This document shows positions 1 through 8,390 of a stretch of DNA of 64,000 bases, piece by piece. The stretch is from Tolypothrix sp. NIES-4075 (GTDB lineage: Bacteria > Cyanobacteriota > Cyanobacteriia > Cyanobacteriales > Nostocaceae). How positions within the stretch are numbered: position 1 is the first letter of the stretch; every line of letters starts with the position of its first letter. Both the position numbers and the translations under genes were made by a program. The DNA lies in the NCBI RefSeq assembly GCF_002218085.1, contig NZ_BDUC01000003.1:841666-905665 (forward strand), in the 5' to 3' direction. Below the pieces are notes generated by a model that had not been told where the DNA came from, ran no database searches, and was given only the letters and a program-made list of their open reading frames with translations.

Positions 1-2
1 CT

Positions 3-1211
3 GCCGGCTTTAACCCAACTCTCGTGCCGTCACCCATCACCTTACAACCCGGACAAAATGTTGATACGGCTGATTTTGGCTTTACTCAGCAGCCACGGGG
101 CATAATTGGGGATACTGTATTCAGCGATACTAACGGCAATAGCACTCAAGAACCGGGCGAACCGGGAATTGGCGGTCTAACTGTCGTTGTCACAGATAGC
201 AGCGGTAACACAGTTGGCACCGCTAACACTGATACTAACGGCAGATACAATGTTAGTGTGCCACCTGGTACTTACACAGTAGCTGTTACCAATGCGCCTC
301 AAGGCTTCACCCCGACTCTCACGCAGCCGAATCCAATCAACGTCAGCAACGGTCAGAATATCGATACAGTTGATTTTGGCTTCCGGCAACCACCTGGAGG
401 TTCAATTGGTGATTTTGTCTTTAATGATAGAAATAGCGATCGCATTCCTAACCCAGGCGAAACCGGAATTCCCAATGCTACGGTAACTCTGAGAAACTCT
501 AGCAATCAGATAGTTGCTACCACTACAACTAATAACAACGGTAACTACATCTTCAACGGCTTGGCATTAGGCAATTACACCGTTGAGGTAACAAGACCAG
601 GTGGCGGTTTAAACCCAACCACTAACACAACCTTGACAGCTAACCTGACTGAAGCAAATCCAAATAACCTCAATATTGACTTCGGTTTCCGTAGTGGTGC
701 TGTAGGTGCGGCAAATACTGCTCTGCGCTTGGTAAAACGAATTACCAACGTGTTTAGAAATGGTCAGCCTGTCAACATTGCCAACTTCAACGATTTTCTA
801 GATGACCCCAATGATAATAACGACAATATATTAAACCAAGCCGGACGCCCGCCTCTCGGCGTTAGCCAACTACAAACACCTCTGCAAAGCGGTGATGAAG
901 TAGAGTACACACTTTATTATCTTGCCGAAGGCGATCAAGACTTGCAAAACGTCAGCTTCTGCGATTTAATTCCACCGGAAACAAGCTATAGTTCCGGGGA
1001 AATTTCAGTCAATCGAGCCGGTACAAATAGTTTGCTAAGTAATGCTCAAGATAGCGACCAAGGAGCATTTTTCACTCCCTTACAACCGTTACCTCAGCCC
1101 AATCAATGTCTGAGTCAAACAAATACTAAGGGTGCAGTAATTGTCAACTTGGGCACTATCACCCCTGATAGGAACTTCGGTTTCCTGCGCTTCCGCGTCC
1201 GAATCGATTGA
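3..1211 (+). CDS. SdrD-B/Cna-B repeat surface protein, 5' part outside the window
   Basis: The frame is already open at base 3, and the first residues in the window (AGFNPTL then DFGF) match the end of a repeat, so the gene starts upstream. At least two full SdrD-B-like modules follow. Each begins with GD-x-VF-x-D-N/R and ends in a D-x-DFGF motif, with a YTV strand before it. Such beta-sandwich modules are known from secreted or cell-surface stalk proteins. The last 170 or so residues form a different domain with a DUF11-like look (EVEYTLYYLAEGDQDLQNVSFCD is split over a conserved D-L-x-NV pattern). The low-complexity, Asn/Thr-rich composition fits an exported protein. No membrane anchor is visible at the C-terminus. 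The ligand is unknown. Confidence 0.8.
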   Translation, partial: AGFNPTLVPSPITLQPGQNVDTADFGFTQQPRGIIGDTVFSDTNGNSTQEPGEPGIGGLTVVVTDSSGNTVGTANTDTNGRYNVSVPPGTYTVAVTNAPQGFTPTLTQPNPINVSNGQNIDTVDFGFRQPPGGSIGDFVFNDRNSDRIPNPGETGIPNATVTLRNSSNQIVATTTTNNNGNYIFNGLALGNYTVEVTRPGGGLNPTTNTTLTANLTEANPNNLNIDFGFRSGAVGAANTALRLVKRITNVFRNGQPVNIANFNDFLDDPNDNNDNILNQAGRPPLGVSQLQTPLQSGDEVEYTLYYLAEGDQDLQNVSFCDLIPPETSYSSGEISVNRAGTNSLLSNAQDSDQGAFFTPLQPLPQPNQCLSQTNTKGAVIVNLGTITPDRNFGFLRFRVRID

Positions 1212-1233
1212 AACTGGGGATTTACCGATGGTC

Positions 1234-1266
1234 AGAAACCCGACTTCTTTAAGAAGTCGGGTTTCT
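1234..1266. terminator. Hairpin after the surface-protein gene (CCCGACTTCTT repeat family)
   Basis: A 16-base perfect inverted repeat, AGAAACCCGACTTCTT and its complement around one central T, lies 23 bases after the stop codon. There is no long T-run, so it may act as a terminator or simply be a dispersed palindrome. The same core recurs after the aldo/keto reductase at 3815-3848. Confidence 0.55.
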
Positions 1267-1380
1267 ATGTATAGCAAGGGACTCTTTACTGGGTGAAAAG
1301 TCTTTTTGTGTAAGAGCGTTTTATCATCACATTATGTCCTAATCACCAAGGTTTTTGCTATATGTTGATAAAATTTAATT

Positions 1381-1542
1381 ATGAATGCATCAGTTGTCGT
1401 CACCAAAACTAATCGCTTCGTGACCAACGTTAAAGCTTTGGTTATGAATGCATCAGCTGTCGTCACCAAAACTAATCGCTTCGTGACCAACGTTAAAGCT
1501 TTGGTTATGAATGCATCAGTTGTCGTCACCAAAACTAATCGC
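1381..1542. repeat. 63-bp tandem repeat, 2.6 copies
   Basis: Units start at 1381, 1444 and 1507; the third is cut after 36 bases. Units 1 and 2 differ by one base (cagttgtc against cagctgtc). The period is 21 codons and both strands lack stops across the array, so an apparent small reading frame exists on each strand. I see no good ribosome-binding site and treat it as non-coding repeat DNA. Confidence 0.8.
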
Positions 1543-1702
1543 AACGTTCATGAACGTTTAAGCTGTCGTTATTTATAAGGTTCAGAATTCTCAAGAAGTC
1601 GAACTTATTTAGGTAGTTTCGATTCTTATCTGTCTTTTGATGGTAGCGTGAAGCAAATATTAGAATTAAGCTGCTAAAAGCTTGTATCTATTTCAGCGCC
1701 CG

Positions 1703-2563
1703 ATGCCAGTTAAGCGACAAGTGACTGAGCAAACCTTAACCCCAAATGCTTCATCAATGCCTGATGAACGCATCGAAATTTATCAATTTTATAACGTTGT
1801 TCCTCAAGAACTTGCAGTTGAGTCTTTGCCCAGTCACTTGATTGTAATTCATACTACGCCTCAGCCAGTACAAGTTGTAGAGCGTGACGATCGCCTGAAA
1901 ATCAAAGAACTGGCAAAACCGGGCGATATTAACATTCTCTCAGCTAGCAGTATGGCTTATTGCCAGTGGAAAGAGGCAATTTCTTTTATTCAATTAACCG
2001 TTCCCCCTGCATTTATCGAGCTTGCAGCACAAAGCGATAATAATTCCCGCGCAGCTTACGAACTAATCAATACCTGGCACACTCACGACGCGAAAATTCT
2101 CCAAATTAGTCAGTGGCTTTTAGACGAACAGCACAGCGGTGGAGTTGGCGGTAAACTATACATTGACTCGCTGCTCAACTTACTGACAGTGCATTTATTA
2201 AGAACTTATACTGACCAATTTCGAGAAGCGCGATCGCCTCAACGTTTAACTCAGCAGCAAATTCAAAGCGCGATCGATTACATGCACGCTCATTTGAATC
2301 AAGATATCTCACTAGACGCACTCGCTCAAAGTGTCAATATTAGTTCTTCTCATTTACGTCGGCTGTTTAAGCAAGCAACCGGAATGGCACCACATCAATA
2401 CTTAACTAATTTACGGGTGAATCGAGCTAAGGAACTGCTGCTTACAAACAGTTTATCAATCAGTGAAGTTGCCGCTGAAGTTGGTTTTGCTGACCAAAGC
2501 CACCTTCATCGCCATTTTAAGCGGATCTTTGGGATTACACCCAAGGCGGTTCTCACAAATTGA
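1703..2563 (+). CDS. AraC-family transcriptional regulator
   Basis: A 286-residue protein. The last 100 residues form the two helix-turn-helix motifs of the AraC/XylS family: LAQSVNISSSHLRRLFKQ for the first, and ISEVAAEVGFADQSHLHRHF followed by the family signature FGITPKAV for the second. The N-terminal 180 residues form an AraC-type sensory domain with no recognisable ligand motif. A TTG at 1682 in the same frame is possible, but ATG 1703 begins the more usual sequence (MPVKRQ). The gene lies 107 bases upstream of an aldo/keto reductase on the same strand, which suggests that this reductase is its target. That target is inference only. Confidence 0.88.
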   Translation: MPVKRQVTEQTLTPNASSMPDERIEIYQFYNVVPQELAVESLPSHLIVIHTTPQPVQVVERDDRLKIKELAKPGDINILSASSMAYCQWKEAISFIQLTVPPAFIELAAQSDNNSRAAYELINTWHTHDAKILQISQWLLDEQHSGGVGGKLYIDSLLNLLTVHLLRTYTDQFREARSPQRLTQQQIQSAIDYMHAHLNQDISLDALAQSVNISSSHLRRLFKQATGMAPHQYLTNLRVNRAKELLLTNSLSISEVAAEVGFADQSHLHRHFKRIFGITPKAVLTN

Positions 2564-2670
2564 GCCAGGATAATCATTTTCTCCAAAAATTTGCTTAAAT
2601 CGTTCAATTTTTCCACAGTTGAAACTTTGTATCCTGATAAATGTGAACCAAAATCAAAGGACGAAGAGTC

Positions 2671-3783
2671 ATGTCTGTCGATACTTATTACACATTGGGT
2701 CGCTCTGGTTTGCGGGTCAGTCGTCTGGCATTGGGTACAATGACCTTTGGTACAGAATGGGGTTGGGGAGCTGACGAGGATACAGCACGGCAATTATTTA
2801 ATACTTATGTTGATGCGGGTGGGAACTTCATCGACACGGCAGATTTGTATACTAACGGAACGAGTGAAGCTTGGATTGGTAAATTTGTTGCAGAGCGAAA
2901 ATTACGCGATCGCGTTGTGATTGCAACTAAGTTTAGCTACAATGCCGAACCCGGAAACCCCAACGCGGGTGGAAATGGACGCAAAAATATGCTGCGAGCG
3001 GTGGAAGGTTCCCTCAAGCGTTTGGGGACAGACTACATCGATTTATATATTCTCCATACTTGGGATCGAATTACCCCCGCAGAAGAAGTCATGCGATCGC
3101 TTGACGATTTAGTGCGATCGGGGAAAGTTCGTCATGTAGGACTAAGTAATACACCCGCTTGGTATGCAGCACGCGCACAAACCTATTCTGAATGGCGTGG
3201 TTATGAACCTCTCAGCACTTTACAGCTTGAATATTCGCTAGTTGAGCGCAATATTGAAAACGAATTTGTTCCACTTGGTTTGGAACTCGGTATGGGTGTG
3301 ATGGTGTGGAGTCCTTTAGCAAGCGGTTTGCTGAGTGGCAAATATAAGCCCAGTGAGGGTAGCTTTAGCGGTGGGGGACGACTGGATACACTTAGAGACA
3401 GTCAAAATCCAGCTTTCCAGAAAATTTCCGAGCGAAACTGGCAAATTATCAGCGAATTAGAAACTGTAGCAAAAGAACTTGATCGTAGTATGGCTCAAGT
3501 CGCGCTGAATTGGACAGCTAATCAACCTGGTATTGGCTCAGTAATTATTGGAGCGACAAAGCTGACGCAACTCGAAGATAATCTCAAAGCATTGGATTTT
3601 CAGATTTCTGGTGAATTAAGCGATCGCCTCCAAACAGTCAGCCGTCCTAAATCTCAATTTCCCTACAGTTATTTCGAGTCAGAGATTCAAGGCATGATTC
3701 ATGGTGGTAAGCCAGTTGGCTTGAAACCACCAGGATACTATCCCAATATCCTCATCGAATCTGCGGGTGCTGGAGTGTCCTAA
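2671..3783 (+). CDS. Aldo/keto reductase
   Basis: A 370-residue NADPH-dependent oxidoreductase of the AKR superfamily. The barrel starts with LGRSGLRVSRLALGTMTFG. The catalytic tetrad is visible: D55 and Y60 in DTADLYTNGTSE, K87 in ATKF and H129 in YILHTWD. The cofactor-binding end carries SVIIGATKLTQLEDNL. It is longer than the usual 320-330 residues because of a C-terminal tail (FPYSYFESEIQ onward). ATG 2671 follows AAGGACGAAGAGTC, a reasonable ribosome-binding site. The substrate cannot be told from sequence. The upstream AraC regulator may control it. Confidence 0.92.
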   Translation: MSVDTYYTLGRSGLRVSRLALGTMTFGTEWGWGADEDTARQLFNTYVDAGGNFIDTADLYTNGTSEAWIGKFVAERKLRDRVVIATKFSYNAEPGNPNAGGNGRKNMLRAVEGSLKRLGTDYIDLYILHTWDRITPAEEVMRSLDDLVRSGKVRHVGLSNTPAWYAARAQTYSEWRGYEPLSTLQLEYSLVERNIENEFVPLGLELGMGVMVWSPLASGLLSGKYKPSEGSFSGGGRLDTLRDSQNPAFQKISERNWQIISELETVAKELDRSMAQVALNWTANQPGIGSVIIGATKLTQLEDNLKALDFQISGELSDRLQTVSRPKSQFPYSYFESEIQGMIHGGKPVGLKPPGYYPNILIESAGAGVS

Positions 3784-3814
3784 AACACACCAATTTCATT
3801 AAAAGCAGCAAACA

Positions 3815-3848
3815 AGATCCCCGACTTCTTGCAAGAAGTTGGGGATCT
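3815..3848. terminator. Hairpin after the aldo/keto reductase
   Basis: Inverted repeat AGATCCCCGACTTCTT, loop GC, then its complement with one G-T type mismatch. It begins 32 bases after the stop codon. It shares the CCCGACTTCTT core with the hairpin at 1234-1266, so it is a dispersed palindrome that may double as a terminator. Confidence 0.55.
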
Positions 3849-3963
3849 GAATCTATCAAAAATTTGGGGTAATGTTATATCAGATGTATGAACGTAACAC
3901 TGTATTAGGTATTATTATTGAGGCTTTTACTTATCGCCTGAAATATTACAGTTCCCAGCCCCA

Positions 3964-4503
3964 ATGCAAAAAACTAAATTTATTAGCTCAATTATCACCA
4001 GTGCTGTGCTATTATCTACCTTCATCATGGGGGGAAAATTTGCCCAAGCAGTGCCTCGTCCCGTTGCCCTTTTGAAAGCTAAATGTGTAAGTAGTGGACT
4101 TGGCACTTACCGCGAGCAAAATCTTGATGTTTCTATAGGCAAAGCAGTTTATACAAGTCAGTTTTATTTAGGAGCAGGCAACCGCTCGGCTTCGTTGACT
4201 TGTAAAATTAAACCAGATAATCGCCCAGAATCTCCTTTTCAAACCCTCAATTTAGGATTTGGAATACGTGACAATGATATCACAACTCCAAATGTGGTAG
4301 TTAAGGTTTACTTAGATGGTCAGCAAGCTGAAAGCCGAACTGTAATTGCAACACAGCCAATTTCATTATCACTTGATGTTAGCAATGTTAGTAATGTTGC
4401 TATAGAGGCTGTTTGTTCTCGCTCAAACCAATATTGCGATAGAGTTTACTTTTATAAGGCTGATTTAGAACGCAAAATTGTCTCTCCACAACCGAAAAAG
4501 TAA
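3964..4503 (+). CDS. Secreted protein of unknown function
   Basis: A 179-residue protein with a clear signal peptide: MQKTK, then the hydrophobic stretch FISSIITSAVLLSTFIMGG, then an AQA-type cleavage site near residue 30. The mature part is short and beta-rich, with four cysteines (KCVSSG, LTCKI, AVCSRS, QYCDRV) that could form two disulfides. I do not recognise the family. It stands alone between the aldo/keto reductase and the convergent kinase gene. It is probably periplasmic or extracellular. Confidence 0.7.
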   Translation: MQKTKFISSIITSAVLLSTFIMGGKFAQAVPRPVALLKAKCVSSGLGTYREQNLDVSIGKAVYTSQFYLGAGNRSASLTCKIKPDNRPESPFQTLNLGFGIRDNDITTPNVVVKVYLDGQQAESRTVIATQPISLSLDVSNVSNVAIEAVCSRSNQYCDRVYFYKADLERKIVSPQPKK

Positions 4504-4512
4504 ATTTGTTAT

Positions 4513-4629
4513 TTGTTGGTGGATAGTTGATAGGGGATAGTTGATAGTGGATAGTGGATAACTGTTAACCGTCAACCAACCACTAACAACTAACAACTAA
4601 CAACCAACAACTAACAACCAACCACTAAC
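4513..4629. repeat. Short tandem repeats (GATAGTT / CAACTAA heptamers)
   Basis: The spacer between the convergent secreted-protein and kinase genes is made of degenerate 7-base units (gatagtt, gatagtg, then caactaa, caaccaa). This is the class of short tandemly repeated sequences known from heterocystous cyanobacteria. No gene is visible in it. Confidence 0.75.
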
Positions 4630-6600
4630 CTAAAAACCATTTTCATCAGTTTCCGTTATAGTTTCACTATCTATATTATTGTCGGATTCTTCAGGAGAGA
4701 CGTTTTGCCGGAACGTCTCTACTTGATGTTGGCGATGATTTAGATGATGGGGATTACCGATTTTTGGCAATTCCTGTTTTGCTAAATTATCGGCTGCTTG
4801 CTTAAATAATGGTTCCATTTTATCTCGCCAATATTGAATATTCGGCAACTTTTCTGGATGGTCTTTATAAGCTAAAACTTTATCCCATTGACCGTTATCA
4901 AGTGCTTTATTGATTTCATTAGATAAAGCTTCCGCTTTTGCCCAATCTTGCTGCCATTGAGAAACTGTTCCGGCTGTATCTTTCCAAGTTGAAGAAGCGT
5001 TTGCAGGCAGAGATTTGAGTAGTGCGATCGCTCCCGCTAAATCTCCATTATCATACTTCTCTCTTGCTTGTTCCACAACCTGAGAATTGTTTTCTTTAGC
5101 AGTTAATTTATCTGTATCATCAGTAAATGGTTCAGCACGAAATGGATCTGATTTTTCTGGTTTTGGCGATTCTAATTTTTCTGGCTTTGGCGATGAAGTT
5201 ACGGCAGCTGGTTTTGGTATCGGTTGAGGAATCGGTCGAGCCGCAATTAAGTCACTATCATTTACTGTCTTAATCGCAATACCTTTGTCTCGCAAACAAG
5301 ATACCCATTGTTCTGGATTAGCTATTACATGAGAGTTCGCCCAAGCAGATTTTCCTGAATCAAGTTTAACTTCTACCCAACCAAGTTTTGTCCGCTTGCC
5401 AGTCACTTCAAAAGGAGTGTTATCGTTAACTGTTTGCACAATATTCTCAGAATTAATTGCACTCGGCTCAGAACGAATATTAGAATTACCCGTAACAACA
5501 GCCTCGCAAATATTTGCTGAAGTAGCGCCATTACTAGCAAAATTAAAACCGAGATTTTTCGCACTTCCAACTAAATTGGTGGCAACAGCAGCCGTACCAC
5601 CTGCCAATAATGCGGCAATGACTAGCGGCAATAAGTCGGGTCTGTTAGACTCTTTACGGGCAGGTTTGGCAGCATGATTTGCCGGCGCAACCGCGATGGT
5701 TTGCTGCCGAGACATTTGAGAACTTGGTTTGATTGCTTCGTAGCTGGGAGTTTTCGCGTACTCTTGATGTGCCGGTACAGAAGAAAGCAATTGCAATGAC
5801 AGCAGTGCTTGCATGACGCTGTTATAGCGGTCTTTGAAGTGATAGCGCACCATCTTGCTTAACACCGCTGCCAATTCCGGACTTACAGGTGCTAAATGCT
5901 GCCAGATAATTTCGCCTGTATCAGGGTCTTCTTGAAAATCGATTGGCGCTACTCCCGTCAGCGCTTGAATGGCGATGATACCTAAAGAATAAATATCGCT
6001 GTTGGGACGGGGTTTGCCTTGTCCTTGTTCTGTGGGCATATAACCGGGAGTGCCTACAGCTACAGTAGCGGTGGTTTGCCCCGCAAAAGTAAGATTAGGA
6101 GAGCGAAGTTGTTTAACAGCTCCAAAGTCTACTAAAACTAATTTATGATCGCAAGTACGACGAATAATATTATCTGGCTTGATATCGCGGTGAATTACGC
6201 CTTCGCGGTGGACAAATTCTAAGATGTTCAGAACTTCTAGCAGCATCTGAATGACTTCGCTTTCACTCCAACGCTGATTTGGTACAAGTTCTTCGCTGAG
6301 GGTATGTCCTTCAATAAATTCTTGGACTAAATAAAATTCTTTATTTTCGTCAAAGTAAGCTAAAAGTCTGGGTATTTGGTCATGATTACCCAGTTTTTCT
6401 AAAGTTTCCGCTTCTGATTGAAACAAGCGCTTGGCGGTTTCAAAAACTTTCGGATCTGAGTTTGCCCCTTTGAGGTGCTTGACAACGCAGATGGGGTTGC
6501 CCGGACGCCTAGTATCTTGGGCAATGTATGTTTCTCCAAATCCCCCCGTCGCAAGGACTCTCACTACCTGATAACGATGGTCTAACAGCTTGCCGATCAT
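4630..6600 (-). CDS. Ser/Thr protein kinase with transmembrane and SH3-like domains
   Basis: A 656-residue Hanks-type kinase. The kinase domain covers about residues 8-270. It has the glycine loop ATGGFGETY, lysine K41 in VVKHLK, catalytic HRD at 137-139 (VIHRDIKPDN), DFG at 158-160 and the activation segment GTPGYMPTEQ. A single membrane segment lies at about 323-341. An extracytoplasmic bacterial SH3-like domain follows at about 364-435 (NIRSEPS ... GWVEVKLDSGKSAWANS). The rest is a Pro/Glu/Lys-rich linker and a helical segment with TPR-like character (residues 500-610). This is the usual layout of cyanobacterial membrane sensor kinases; substrates are unknown. Part of the C-terminal tail is encoded by a palindromic repeat at 4696-4720. 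Confidence 0.93.
   Translation of the reverse strand: MIGKLLDHRYQVVRVLATGGFGETYIAQDTRRPGNPICVVKHLKGANSDPKVFETAKRLFQSEAETLEKLGNHDQIPRLLAYFDENKEFYLVQEFIEGHTLSEELVPNQRWSESEVIQMLLEVLNILEFVHREGVIHRDIKPDNIIRRTCDHKLVLVDFGAVKQLRSPNLTFAGQTTATVAVGTPGYMPTEQGQGKPRPNSDIYSLGIIAIQALTGVAPIDFQEDPDTGEIIWQHLAPVSPELAAVLSKMVRYHFKDRYNSVMQALLSLQLLSSVPAHQEYAKTPSYEAIKPSSQMSRQQTIAVAPANHAAKPARKESNRPDLLPLVIAALLAGGTAAVATNLVGSAKNLGFNFASNGATSANICEAVVTGNSNIRSEPSAINSENIVQTVNDNTPFEVTGKRTKLGWVEVKLDSGKSAWANSHVIANPEQWVSCLRDKGIAIKTVNDSDLIAARPIPQPIPKPAAVTSSPKPEKLESPKPEKSDPFRAEPFTDDTDKLTAKENNSQVVEQAREKYDNGDLAGAIALLKSLPANASSTWKDTAGTVSQWQQDWAKAEALSNEINKALDNGQWDKVLAYKDHPEKLPNIQYWRDKMEPLFKQAADNLAKQELPKIGNPHHLNHRQHQVETFRQNVSPEESDNNIDSETITETDENGF
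4696..4720. repeat. AGAGACGTT palindrome inside the kinase gene
   Basis: AGAGACGTT, seven bases, then AACGTCTCT: a perfect 9-base inverted repeat. It resembles the dispersed AGAGACG-type palindromes of this genome (14109, 25779, 35973). In the kinase frame it encodes about VETFRQNVSP in the C-terminal tail, so it seems to be tolerated as coding sequence. Confidence 0.6.
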
Positions 6601-6760
6601 ATTCCCTCCCCAGTTTTAACACCCATTTTCCGGATGGTAATAAATATCTCCAAGTTTTCTTTGATGAAATCCGCTATCTTGAGAAAAGATTTAGGCGGAA
6701 AACACAATTTTTTCACAAAAACGTTGTTAATTTTTCTTTCAATATTGATTTGAATTTACC

Positions 6761-7249
6761 ATGCCACCTAAAATAACCAATTCAGTCACCTGGCAGCAGG
6801 CTGAACTGCTGATGCAACCTGCTTTCATTCGCGTTGTTGATAACATTCGCAAGCAACTCGATGAATCTGCTTGGAAGGGAACTTACCAAGATGTATTAGT
6901 TTGGGCTGCTGACACAAGTGATGAAACTAAAGCGATCGTTACCCAGCTGTTGCAAGAAATGGAAGGGGCAACACCGGAACAAAGCGATTTAATCAGACAG
7001 TCTCTTGCCAATTTACCAACGCCCCATCCAGGATATCATCTATGTTTGCAGCGTCAAGATCAACAAGTGACGGTTGATTTGTGGGAACTGTGTTACAAAG
7101 TGTGTTTTCTTGACTATGACACAGGTGATGAAGCGGTAAAAATCGACACTGATTTGATTGATGAAACCGGTGATGTAGATTGGCTGCGTTTGGAAGCGAA
7201 GACTAAAAAGTTAGTTGAGCAAGTGTTTGCAAGTTTACCAGTAATATAA
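6761..7249 (+). CDS. Conserved cyanobacterial protein of unknown function
   Basis: A 162-residue soluble protein without signal peptide or membrane segment. It is rich in Asp/Glu and starts MPPKITNSVTWQQAEL. A QLLQEMEGATPEQSD segment looks helical, and a W-E-L-C-Y-K-V-C-FLDYDTGD stretch ends with an acidic C-terminal region. I recognise no catalytic motif. The kinase gene on the other strand is divergent across a 160-base spacer, so the two may share a promoter region. Confidence 0.65.
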   Translation: MPPKITNSVTWQQAELLMQPAFIRVVDNIRKQLDESAWKGTYQDVLVWAADTSDETKAIVTQLLQEMEGATPEQSDLIRQSLANLPTPHPGYHLCLQRQDQQVTVDLWELCYKVCFLDYDTGDEAVKIDTDLIDETGDVDWLRLEAKTKKLVEQVFASLPVI

Positions 7250-7294
7250 TGCCCTACCGAATGGAATTCGCGGCTTTTTGTTGAAGCTTCTTAG

Positions 7295-7341
7295 GTAGTA
7301 AGCACTTCAGTGCTTAATTTGAGCGGTAAACCGCTCACTAC
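7295..7341. repeat. Twin-hairpin repeat overlapping the methyltransferase end
   Basis: GTAGT and ACTAC close an element holding two hairpins, TAAGCACTTCAGTGCTTA (7299-7316) and GAGCGGTAAACCGCTC (7321-7336). Relatives with changed but still paired stems lie at 27131-27298 and in each unit of 49931-50264. The methyltransferase stop codon and its last 11 residues fall inside it. Confidence 0.75.
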
Positions 7342-8284
7342 GAACTAAAATACTATTTTGCATATACTCATAAAGGCATTTAGCAACATACTCAGCTAAT
7401 TTGACCGGAACTGCATTACCTATCATTTGTTCTAGGTCAGTTTTGCAACTTTCAAAAATAAAATTAGGTGGAAATGTTTGTATGTAACTGCGTTCAATAG
7501 TAGTTAAATGTCGTAATTGCGGCGTAACCGGTGCAGCATCACCAGGATGGATTTTATAATTTTTAGGAATCGGTCTATTAACACCTCTAATTGTCGGACT
7601 TGGTTCGTCAATACTAAATATTGCTCTTCTTTTATAGCTTCTCGGATGTCGATAATAATACTCAATGCCTAAACTATCGCCTAAGTATTCTCTAATTGTT
7701 TTTGGTTGTTTATCTAAATTAGCTTGTAAATAGAATTCTAAAGCGTTATCTTCACCGTTTAATTCACCTATACAAAAAAATCTTTTACGCTTTTGCGGTA
7801 CACCACACAAACTAGCATCTAATATCTTTTCGGTGAGTCCGTACCCAGCTTGTTTAAAAATATCTTTAGCTATTTTATATTTAGCGCTTTTGGCTAATCT
7901 ATCTACATTTTCCATTACAAACCATTTAGGTTTTACATTAGCGATTATTTCCGCAAATTTTATAGTTAAATCGCCTCTTCCCAAATTTTCATCCCGCTTA
8001 CCAGCGCTAGAAAAATCTTGACACGGTGGACCACCTATAATTATATCTGGATTGATATTTTTAATAATTTCAAAATTATCTAAAGCGGCAATATCACATA
8101 ATATGACATCGTGATGAAAGTTTTTTTGATAAACTTTGATGGCAGTTTCCCAGTTATCAAAGGCTGCGGCTATTTGAAAACCTGCATTTTGAAATCCCAA
8201 AGATAAACCGCCACATCCGGCGAATAAATCTATGACTTTTAAGGATGAATGCAATTTTAATTTATGATTTTCTTTTATCATCAC
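7307..8284 (-). CDS. DNA (cytosine-5) methyltransferase, orphan
   Basis: A 325-residue enzyme that transfers a methyl group from SAM to C5 of cytosine. The family motifs appear in order: motif I FAGCGGLSLG (21-30), motif IV GGPPCQDFS with catalytic Cys88, motif VI MENV, motif VIII QKRKRFF, then after a short target-recognition region (about 60 residues) motif IX (SPTIRG) and motif X (GNAVPVKLAEYVAKCL). No restriction endonuclease is recognisable next to it, so it looks like an orphan regulatory or protective methylase; the target site cannot be read from the sequence. The last 11 residues come from a palindromic repeat and lie after motif X, so activity is probably kept. Start: two adjacent ATG codons at 8284 and 8281. 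Confidence 0.93.
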   Translation of the reverse strand: MMIKENHKLKLHSSLKVIDLFAGCGGLSLGFQNAGFQIAAAFDNWETAIKVYQKNFHHDVILCDIAALDNFEIIKNINPDIIIGGPPCQDFSSAGKRDENLGRGDLTIKFAEIIANVKPKWFVMENVDRLAKSAKYKIAKDIFKQAGYGLTEKILDASLCGVPQKRKRFFCIGELNGEDNALEFYLQANLDKQPKTIREYLGDSLGIEYYYRHPRSYKRRAIFSIDEPSPTIRGVNRPIPKNYKIHPGDAAPVTPQLRHLTTIERSYIQTFPPNFIFESCKTDLEQMIGNAVPVKLAEYVAKCLYEYMQNSILVRSERFTAQIKH

Positions 8285-8308
8285 ATTTATATAGTCTTAA
8301 TCAATAAT

Positions 8309-8364
8309 ATAGCCCTCAGAATGGAATTCTGGGGCTATACGAACGAAGCCCACCTTCGTGGGCT
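8309..8364. repeat. Double palindrome between methyltransferase and dynamin genes
   Basis: ATAGCCC ... GGGCTAT closes a 30-base hairpin (8309-8338). After a linker tacgaacga comes AGCCCA ... TGGGCT (8347-8364). The linker and second hairpin recur at 30264-30295 with a different stem. A degenerate relative of the first hairpin (ccctaccgaatggaattcg) lies at 7252-7271. Confidence 0.6.
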
Positions 8365-8390
8365 AAGAGAGAGGTGAAGCATCTAGCCGG

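Noticed and set aside
1381..1578. Small plus-strand reading frame of 65 codons over the 63-bp array
   Set aside because: No ribosome-binding site, equally open on the other strand, and explained by a repeat period divisible by three.
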